From the NCBI GenBank assembly GCA_049694275.1, contig JBAVQS010000036.1, positions 1 through 21,707 on the forward strand: a stretch of DNA of 21,707 bases, in the 5' to 3' direction. The notes beneath the pieces were generated by a model. It was not told the DNA's origin. It made no database searches and was given only the letters and a program-made list of their open reading frames with translations. Shown here piece by piece: positions 7,880 to 13,886 of the stretch (position 1 is its first letter; each line of letters opens with the position of its first letter). This DNA comes from JBAVQS01 sp049694275. Lineage in GTDB: Bacteria > Chloroflexota > Anaerolineae > UBA4142 > SHND01. The position numbers and the translations under genes are program-made.

Positions 7880-10861
7880 GTGAAAGTTCGTGTTCCGCGT
7901 GACCTCCGCGTCCTGCTCGCTTATCTCGCCCTGGCGCTCGTTCTGACCTATCCGCTTGTCTTGCAGTTCACCACCCACGTCGCCGGCGACGGGAGCGACG
8001 ACCCGGCGCTCGCCTGGAACCTGTGGTGGGTTCCACACGCCCTGATCGACCTCGGCCGTAACCCGATCTATACGGACTATATGTTCTATCCGATCGGGCT
8101 GAACCTCGCTTTCTACACCCTGACCTATCTCAATGCGTTTATCGCGGTCCCGATTCAGTATGTCTGGGGCCTTGTGCCGGCCGCGAATATGAACCTCCTC
8201 CTGTCATTTACGCTGAGCGGTTTTGGAACCTACCTGCTGGTCAAGTATCTATTGCGCGGGGAGTCACCCGCAGGCGCACCCCCAACCCCCGGCCCCTTCT
8301 CCCGCTCCGCGGGAGAAGGGGAGAAGGACAACGGGCGTCATCGGGCGGGAGAAGGGGAGAAAGACAGCGGGCGTCGTCGGGCGGAAGAAGCGGAGAAGAG
8401 CGGCGGGCGTGAAACGGGAGAAGGGGAGCGGGTTCCACTCGCTCACTTGCTCGCTGCGTTTGCGGCCGGGCTCCTCTATGCCTTTTCGTCCAACAAGTTC
8501 CTCTATGCCTCGCTCGGCCAGTTCAATATTGCCAGCTCGCACTGGATTCCCTTTTACATCCTGTTCCTGGTCAGGCTTTTGCCGCCGAGACGTTCCGCCG
8601 GACCGTCGCACCCATCCAGTCGATTGCGCGACGGCTTTTTCCTCGGCCTCTTTTTGCTGTTCCAGGCGCTCAGCGAATTTATCTTTGCCTCGTTCCTGAT
8701 TCTTTTCAGCGCCGCCTATCTGGTTTACTGGCTCTTGAGCAATCGCTCCCGGATTTCTCATTCCTCATTCCTCATTCGCAATTTACTGGTCGCCGCGCTC
8801 GTATTTGTCATCCCCATGTCCCCGATCCTCGCCGCAATGTTTTCGGACATGCAGACCGAAGGGGATTTTATTCAGAGCGGGCTGGGGTTTAGCAATATCT
8901 TTTCGGGCGACCTGCTTGGCTTTATCATTCCATCGCACCTGCACCCTCTGTTGGGCGGGCTTGAGGCCCAGTTTCACTTTCCCTACATCAACTTTGTCTA
9001 TCTGGGCGTAACCGCCATCGTCCTGGCGCTCATCGCCCTGTGGCGCGTCCCGCGTGCGCGTATCTGGGGCTTGTGGTTTGCCCTCGTGTTCTTTGTCACC
9101 CTTGGGCCAACCCTGCGCGTGAACGGCGCCGAGTACAACCTCCCGTTTCTGCCATTCAACCTGCTCTTGCAAATCCCCCTGATCAAGGGGAACCGCTACC
9201 CGAGTCGGTGGGGCGTGATGCTGACCCTGTGCCTCGCAATCATGGTGGGTTACGGGGTCGCGTGGCTGTTGCAGGTTGCAGGTTCCAGGCTACAGGTTCC
9301 AGGTCGCAGGTCCCAGGTCACAGGCTACATGCCACATGTTACAGGTTATAGGAGGCAGGGGGCAGGGGACAGGCTGCGACCTGAGACCTGCGACCTGCGG
9401 CTGGTCGCTTGCGGCCTGGGGCTTGCGGCGCTCCTGGTTTTTGAGCATCTCTCACTGCCTCTCCCGACCAGCGATTTTCGCGTGCCGGAGATCTATCAAT
9501 CCATCGCGCGCGAGCCGGGGGATTTTACCGTGATGGAATTGCCGCTCACCTGGCGGAACGGGTTTCGGGTCACCGGCAGCTATCGCGCCGATTCGCAGGG
9601 GCCGATCGACCGCGCGTTTATGCTGGCGCAGTGGTATCAGACGGTGCAGGGCCATCCGATTCTGAACGGCAATACGTCGCGCAACCCGGAGCTCAAATTC
9701 CAATACTTTGCCGAGACGCCGGTCCTCGACTCGCTCATCGCCATTCAGACCGGGCATGCGGTGGACGATGCAACCCGAGCGCGCGACCGGACCCTTGCGC
9801 CGCGCCTCCTCCAATTCCTGAACGTCCGCTATATCATCTGGCATACGCCGTATGAAGAGGCCAACCGGGATGTGGCGAACCGGACGCGCGCCTATGTGGA
9901 GCAGGTATTGCCGGTCACCAAGGTCTCGGAGAGCTATGAGAATGGGAAGGGGACCGTGGTCTATCGCGTACAGCCCATGCCTGCCTCGGATACGCAGGTC
10001 GTCAAGCCTGACGACCCATTGGCGCGGCTGTATTTTGGCGAGGGGTGGAGCGTGGTCGGGCAAGATCGCATCTGGGCGGAAAGAGACGAGGTGCGCCTGT
10101 TTTTTTCTCTCTCGACTGCGCGCCGCATCCGGCTCACGATTCCTTTCATCGCCGGACCCGGTTCGCCGGATGTCGGGATGACGATCAATGGGCACGCGCT
10201 GCCCGCTGATCCCCCTGCGCCGGCCTGGCATGTCGTCGTCAAGGATGTTCCGGCTGATTACCTGCAGGCCGGGGTCAACGAGGTGCGTTTGCATTTCAAT
10301 CAATTCTTGCCCCTCGTTCCTGCCGACTCGCCGCAATCTCGCCTGCCTATTGGCCAAACCGGCGCGACCTCGCCGGTTTCGGTTGTCGTGCGCAGCGCCG
10401 GGGAGGAACAGGGAAATTTCGGGCATATCTTTGTGCAGGGAGTCGATGAATCGCCGAACGAGCGCGGGTATAACTTGATCGTGATGGACCCCCAGACGGG
10501 GCATGTGGAGGCGCGCGCGAATTTCGATACCCTGGCCTCTGCCGAAAACTCGACGCGACTGGCCGATTGGCTGGCGGCCGTTCCGGACGGCAAGATCGTG
10601 GCCGTCGCCGTCGCAGATGAAGCCTCGCTCAACCTCACCGGGCCGGCGGTCGAGGCGCTGCGGTCAATCGGGGCGCAGGAGGATTTGCGCGGCAAGTTCC
10701 GCTGGTCGCATGCGATCATCGGGGTCAAAGGCGCGCTGCCCGGAACGGCGCTGGAAGCGGCGTCGGAAACCCGGGTCTCACAGCTTGTTCTGGGAATCGG
10801 CGCAACCAATCCGCGCCTGGGGCCGGATATTCGCGAAGTAGATGTCGAGCCCATCCCATAA
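7880..10861 (+). CDS. GT-C-like polytopic membrane protein with C-terminal ILEI/FAM3 domain
   Basis: This is a 993-aa integral membrane protein, likely a glycosyltransferase-like or YfhO-like protein. Hydrophobic segments begin at residue 11, followed by an acidic loop (GDGSDDPALAWNLWW) of the kind seen before GT-C catalytic sites. Many further membrane segments run to about residue 540. The soluble C-terminal half includes a beta-sandwich stretch (about 715-815) and an ILEI/FAM3-type domain (about 862-975; GYNLIVMDPQTG, FDTLASAENSTRLADWL, DLRGKFRWSHAIIGVKG). Substrate and acceptor are unknown. Three repeat-derived stretches are inserted in frame: about residues 129-186 (12-aa GEGEKDxGRxRA units), 236-244, and 463-508. 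The GTG start has no Shine-Dalgarno sequence and sits 7 nt from a TAAATT box. No terminator follows before the DUF3592 genes. Confidence 0.8.
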   Translation: MKVRVPRDLRVLLAYLALALVLTYPLVLQFTTHVAGDGSDDPALAWNLWWVPHALIDLGRNPIYTDYMFYPIGLNLAFYTLTYLNAFIAVPIQYVWGLVPAANMNLLLSFTLSGFGTYLLVKYLLRGESPAGAPPTPGPFSRSAGEGEKDNGRHRAGEGEKDSGRRRAEEAEKSGGRETGEGERVPLAHLLAAFAAGLLYAFSSNKFLYASLGQFNIASSHWIPFYILFLVRLLPPRRSAGPSHPSSRLRDGFFLGLFLLFQALSEFIFASFLILFSAAYLVYWLLSNRSRISHSSFLIRNLLVAALVFVIPMSPILAAMFSDMQTEGDFIQSGLGFSNIFSGDLLGFIIPSHLHPLLGGLEAQFHFPYINFVYLGVTAIVLALIALWRVPRARIWGLWFALVFFVTLGPTLRVNGAEYNLPFLPFNLLLQIPLIKGNRYPSRWGVMLTLCLAIMVGYGVAWLLQVAGSRLQVPGRRSQVTGYMPHVTGYRRQGAGDRLRPETCDLRLVACGLGLAALLVFEHLSLPLPTSDFRVPEIYQSIAREPGDFTVMELPLTWRNGFRVTGSYRADSQGPIDRAFMLAQWYQTVQGHPILNGNTSRNPELKFQYFAETPVLDSLIAIQTGHAVDDATRARDRTLAPRLLQFLNVRYIIWHTPYEEANRDVANRTRAYVEQVLPVTKVSESYENGKGTVVYRVQPMPASDTQVVKPDDPLARLYFGEGWSVVGQDRIWAERDEVRLFFSLSTARRIRLTIPFIAGPGSPDVGMTINGHALPADPPAPAWHVVVKDVPADYLQAGVNEVRLHFNQFLPLVPADSPQSRLPIGQTGATSPVSVVVRSAGEEQGNFGHIFVQGVDESPNERGYNLIVMDPQTGHVEARANFDTLASAENSTRLADWLAAVPDGKIVAVAVADEASLNLTGPAVEALRSIGAQEDLRGKFRWSHAIIGVKGALPGTALEAASETRVSQLVLGIGATNPRLGPDIREVDVEPIP
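8293..8430 (+). repeat. Palindrome plus 36-nt tandem repeat inserted in the membrane protein gene
   Basis: A 13-bp inverted repeat, CCCCTTCTCCCGC with GCGGGAGAAGGGG around a TCC loop (8293-8321), is followed by units spaced 36, 36 and 33 nt apart, each built on GGGAGAAGGGGAG. Translation gives the 12-residue repeat GEGEKDNGRHRA / GEGEKDSGRRRA / EEAEKSGGRET. It lies between membrane segments and keeps the frame. Confidence 0.85.
8587..8609. repeat. Small palindromic repeat (GAGACGTTCCG family), coding copy
   Basis: The 23 nt beginning GAGACGTTCCG match the perfect palindrome at 18406-18428 at 21 of 23 positions. Here it lies inside the membrane protein gene, encoding about residues 236-244. 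Confidence 0.7.
9268..9405. repeat. CAGGTTCCAGGT-type repeat inserted in the membrane protein gene
   Basis: Degenerate short units (CAGGTTGCAGGTTCC, CAGGTCGCAGGTCCC and similar) run for about 100 nt. They are answered by an inverted stretch, GACCTGAGACCTGCGACCTG, near 9380. It is translated as about residues 463-508 (VAGSRLQVPGRRSQVTGY type), unlike the hydrophobic sequence on either side. It looks like an intergenic repeat family that has entered coding sequence. Confidence 0.75.
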
Positions 10862-10938
10862 GTCGTTTACTGGTCGCGTTTGTAACGATTTTGTTACGGT
10901 CGCCCGTCATAATACCGATATCAATATCAATATCATTC

Positions 10939-11451
10939 ATGGAGGCTGTTCTGGGACCAACTACAGGTGCGTGTATCGTCGGCGGGGGCGCGGGCATTTT
11001 TCTGCTCGTGGGCTTGTTTCTCACCTGGTCCGCGCTCCGCGATTTCATGCGGGAACGGGCCAGCAAGCATTGGCCCCTCATCGAGGGCGAGGTCATTTCG
11101 GCGACCCTCCGCGAGACGACCTCGACGACAAGCGAACGCGTCACGACCTTTTATCTTCCGCAGGTCGAATACGCCTATTCGGTCGGGGGCCAGCGCTATA
11201 CCTCCCGCCAGATCACTTTCGGCGGTCAGCGGGCGCTGCCCTCGCCGGAAGAGGCCGATGTCGTCATCCATAAATACCCCGCGGGCGGGCGCGTCCAGGT
11301 CTATTACGACCCGACCCATCCGGCGACTGCCGTCCTTGAACCGTCGCAAGTGGGAAATGTCCTTTTGCTGCTGTTGGCCGGTGTCATCTTTTTCGGCTGC
11401 GGCATCTTCCTCTCCCTGTTTGCCTATGCGCTGACAACCAAGCCACAATAA
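10939..11451 (+). CDS. DUF3592-type membrane protein, first of a tandem pair
   Basis: This is a small membrane protein of unknown function. One hydrophobic helix near the N-terminus (GACIVGGGAGIFLLVGLFLTW) and two adjoining hydrophobic stretches at the C-terminus bracket a soluble beta domain. That domain has the DUF3592 pattern: HWPLIEGEVI, YxPQVEYAYSVGGQRY and VQVYYDPTHPATAVLEP. ATG at 10939 is preferred over a TTG at 10891, which would add a 16-residue Ile/Ser-rich leader from three AATATC repeats. No Shine-Dalgarno sequence is visible. A second copy of the same fold begins 10 nt downstream. Confidence 0.8.
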   Translation: MEAVLGPTTGACIVGGGAGIFLLVGLFLTWSALRDFMRERASKHWPLIEGEVISATLRETTSTTSERVTTFYLPQVEYAYSVGGQRYTSRQITFGGQRALPSPEEADVVIHKYPAGGRVQVYYDPTHPATAVLEPSQVGNVLLLLLAGVIFFGCGIFLSLFAYALTTKPQ

Positions 11452-11461
11452 CGAGGAGAAC

Positions 11462-11980
11462 ATGATGCAAACACTGATTCCTGCGTTCCTTTTCGGCTTG
11501 ATCGCGGTCGTCCTTTTCGGCGTGGCGGCCTGGCTGCTCATCCCCGGGGTTCGTGAACTGCGGCAGGCGCTGGCGAGCAAGAACTGGCCGTCGGTCCCGG
11601 GCAAGATTGTTTCGGCGAACGTGATTTACAGCCCGCCGCCCAACACGGACATGGACAGCGGCGTCCGGCGCGGAACATATCGCCCCGTGCTCGAATATGA
11701 TTACGCGGTGAGCGGCAAGAGCTATCGCGCCAACCACCGGGTATTTGGCGACGAGTCGATCAGCTATGGGACGGCAAGTCGGGCCGAGGCCGTCATCGGC
11801 GACTATCCCCCGGAAAGGGCGGTTCAGGTGTATTATGACCCCACCGACCCTGGCAATGCAGTGCTGCTCCCGGGGCGCACCGGCGCGGTTGTGCAAGCGC
11901 TAGTCGCCGGCGTCATCTGTCTTGCCATTGGCTTGCTCCTGGCGTGGGCCTCGATCACCATTGTCATGGCCCCGCGATAA
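11462..11980 (+). CDS. DUF3592-type membrane protein, second of a tandem pair
   Basis: This 172-aa paralogue of the preceding gene has the same layout: an N-terminal hydrophobic helix, a central domain (KNWPSVPGKIVSA, YRPVLEYDYAVSGKSYRA, VQVYYDPTDPGNAVLLP) and a C-terminal hydrophobic segment. AGGAGA precedes the ATG. The 10-nt spacing shows an operon arising from duplication, with substantial divergence since. Function is unknown; the pair may form a membrane complex. A terminator follows. Confidence 0.85.
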   Translation: MMQTLIPAFLFGLIAVVLFGVAAWLLIPGVRELRQALASKNWPSVPGKIVSANVIYSPPPNTDMDSGVRRGTYRPVLEYDYAVSGKSYRANHRVFGDESISYGTASRAEAVIGDYPPERAVQVYYDPTDPGNAVLLPGRTGAVVQALVAGVICLAIGLLLAWASITIVMAPR

Positions 11981-11996
11981 GAGAAGCGGAAAACTG

Positions 11997-12033
11997 AAGA
12001 GCCCTGCCTTTATGCAGGGCTCTTGATTTCTGC
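11997..12033 (+). terminator. Probable terminator after the DUF3592 pair
   Basis: A perfect 11-bp stem AAGAGCCCTGC/GCAGGGCTCTT (11997-12007 with 12014-12024) closes a 6-nt loop. The T-tract is weak and interrupted (GATTTCTGCTTTT). Confidence 0.7.
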
Positions 12034-12047
12034 TTTTCGCCCCCCTC

Positions 12048-12065
12048 TGATATAATCACTCTGTT
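12048..12065 (+). promoter_or_regulatory. Extended -10 promoter of the leaderless phosphodiesterase gene
   Basis: TGATATAAT (12048-12056) is a perfect -10 box with the extended TGn element; no convincing -35 lies at 17 nt. The GTG start at 12066 is 10 nt from the end of the -10 box and has no ribosome-binding site, so transcription and translation probably begin at nearly the same base. Confidence 0.65.
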
Positions 12066-13805
12066 GTGACAGTAACGAATTCTACTCATCCGAGCGCCCA
12101 AGCTCCGGCGACTCGCCCATCGGATCATCGTCCCCGTGTTGTGGTGATCGGCCTTGACGGCGCCCCCTGGAGTCTGCTCGACCCGCTGTTGGCTCTCAAC
12201 AAACTGCCAACCCTGGCCCGGATTCTGGGGCAGGGCTCGCGCGCCAGCCTGCGTTCCTGCATTCAGCCGTCGTCGGAACAGGCGTGGAGCGCCTTTGCCA
12301 CCGGCAAGCAGAACGGCAAGTTCGGCCTCTATGGCTTTTACCAGCGCGCGTTCCAGTCCTATGCGCTCGAATACATTAACGCCTCGCACCGTCATGCGCC
12401 CACTCTCTGGCGCCTCCTGAGCGACCGGGGCAAGCGGTGTGTAGTCGTCGATGTGCCTCTCACCTGGCCGGTCGAGCCGGTCAATGGCGGACTCATCAGC
12501 GGGCTCATGACTCCCGGCCTGAACAGCGAATTTACCTACCCGCATGAGCTGCGCGCCGAGCTCTTGCACGAGCTGGGCGAGTATATCATCGATGTGGACA
12601 TTGAGCGCGGCGACCTGGGGAATGACGACGCGGCTTTGAGCGGACTCGCGGCGCAGGTCAAGCACATGAGCGAGCTCCAGACCCGCGCGACGATGTGGCT
12701 GGCCCGAAAATATTCCGACTGGGATTTTCTCATGCTGGTCCACCGCGCGCCCGATATTCTCTGTCACAAGTTCTGGCGCTATCAGGACCCGACGCATCCC
12801 CTCTATCGCCCGGAGGATGCGGCCAAATGGGGGAGCGTGATTGCCGACGCGTTCCAATATCTGGACGCGTTGAACGGCCAATTGCTCGACGCCGTAGCGG
12901 ACGAACAGACGACCGTCATTTTCCTCTCGGACCACGGCTTTGGCCCGTTGACGCACGCCGTGTATCTGAACAAGTATTTTGCGCGGCAGGGACTTCTCGG
13001 CTATCGCGAGCAGACCGGCTCGCCGCTTGGCGCAGCCCTGCGCGCCGGCGTGCGCCGGCTCAACAATCCACTGGTCAACAGTATCAAGCAGCGCGCCTTT
13101 GAAATGCTCCCGGGGCTCAAGGGCAATCTCCATTATTCGATGGCCTATGGCAATATTGACTGGGCGCGAACCCGCGCCTATGCCGTGGGAACCATGGGCA
13201 ATGTCTATTTGAACGTGCGCGGGCGCGAGCCGCAGGGGATTGTCGAGCCGGGCGAATACGAGACGACGCGCGATGCGGTGATTTTGGCGATGCAGGCGTT
13301 GAGCGACCCGGAAACCGGAAAACCGATTTTTGATATGGTCTATCGCCGCGAAGAGATTTATCGCGGGCCTGCGCTCGAACTCGCGCCGGATGTGGTTGGG
13401 CTGATTGACGGCCCGTATCACTGCGCCGCCGTGGATTGGCGGGCCAACAATGCCTCGCAGGGCATTGTGGAAAAGGTGGGCAACCAGTTGCTCTTTGTAA
13501 GCGACACCTCCGGGCAGCACCGCATGGACGGGATTCTGGCCGTGGGTGGAGGTGGGATTGCGCCGGAGGCGCAGTTTACCCAACAGCCCCGCCTGATCGA
13601 CCTCGCCCCGACGATTCTCCAGTTGTTCGGCGAGCCGGTCCCCGACGATATGGATGGGCGCGTGTTGAGCGAGATGCTGACGAACCGGGGCGACATTCAA
13701 TTTACCGCGGCCACCGGAGTGTCGGCGCCGGCGCTGGGCAGTTATAGCGAAGAAGAAGCCCGGGCGATTGAAGAGCGCCTGGCAGGGCTCGGTTATTTAG
13801 GATAG
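12066..13805 (+). CDS. Alkaline-phosphatase-superfamily phosphodiesterase/nucleotide pyrophosphatase
   Basis: This 579-aa hydrolase belongs to the type I phosphodiesterase/nucleotide pyrophosphatase branch and is expected to bind two metal ions. Visible site residues are Asp31 (IGLDGAPW), a probable Ser nucleophile at Ser70 (PSSEQAW, where the paralogue has Thr), Asp230/His234 (PDILCHKFW), Asp289/His290 (FLSDHGFG) and His485 (QHRMDGIL). No signal peptide is visible, so it is predicted to be cytoplasmic. The substrate is unknown; phosphate or sulfate esters are possible. It is a paralogue of the C-terminal half of the next gene, which strengthens a shared role. The GTG start follows a TATAAT box by 10 nt. 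The C-terminus ends in a short helical tail. Confidence 0.88.
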   Translation: MTVTNSTHPSAQAPATRPSDHRPRVVVIGLDGAPWSLLDPLLALNKLPTLARILGQGSRASLRSCIQPSSEQAWSAFATGKQNGKFGLYGFYQRAFQSYALEYINASHRHAPTLWRLLSDRGKRCVVVDVPLTWPVEPVNGGLISGLMTPGLNSEFTYPHELRAELLHELGEYIIDVDIERGDLGNDDAALSGLAAQVKHMSELQTRATMWLARKYSDWDFLMLVHRAPDILCHKFWRYQDPTHPLYRPEDAAKWGSVIADAFQYLDALNGQLLDAVADEQTTVIFLSDHGFGPLTHAVYLNKYFARQGLLGYREQTGSPLGAALRAGVRRLNNPLVNSIKQRAFEMLPGLKGNLHYSMAYGNIDWARTRAYAVGTMGNVYLNVRGREPQGIVEPGEYETTRDAVILAMQALSDPETGKPIFDMVYRREEIYRGPALELAPDVVGLIDGPYHCAAVDWRANNASQGIVEKVGNQLLFVSDTSGQHRMDGILAVGGGGIAPEAQFTQQPRLIDLAPTILQLFGEPVPDDMDGRVLSEMLTNRGDIQFTAATGVSAPALGSYSEEEARAIEERLAGLGYLG

Positions 13806-13823
13806 GAGGGGGTTTTGCCCCTC
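13806..13823 (+). other. Short hairpin between the phosphodiesterase and sat genes
   Basis: GAGGGG and CCCCTC pair around GTTTTG directly after the stop codon. There is no T-tract, so termination is doubtful. Some 30 nt downstream, TTGAAT and TAAAAC (17 nt apart, ending 13878) could be a weak promoter for the next gene. Confidence 0.35.
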
Positions 13824-13886
13824 GCCCACATTTACGCTCAGGTTGAGTTTTGAATCGAGATTTCTTGAAAGGTAAAACAGAGGATC

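Noticed and set aside
8309..8430. 36-nt periodic repeat that could suggest a CRISPR array
   Set aside because: The units are contiguous with no unique spacers, are degenerate and are translated in frame inside a membrane protein gene.
10881..10896. GTAAC-N6-GTTAC as an operator
   Set aside because: The arms are only 5 bp and nothing links them to a regulator; too weak to list as a feature.
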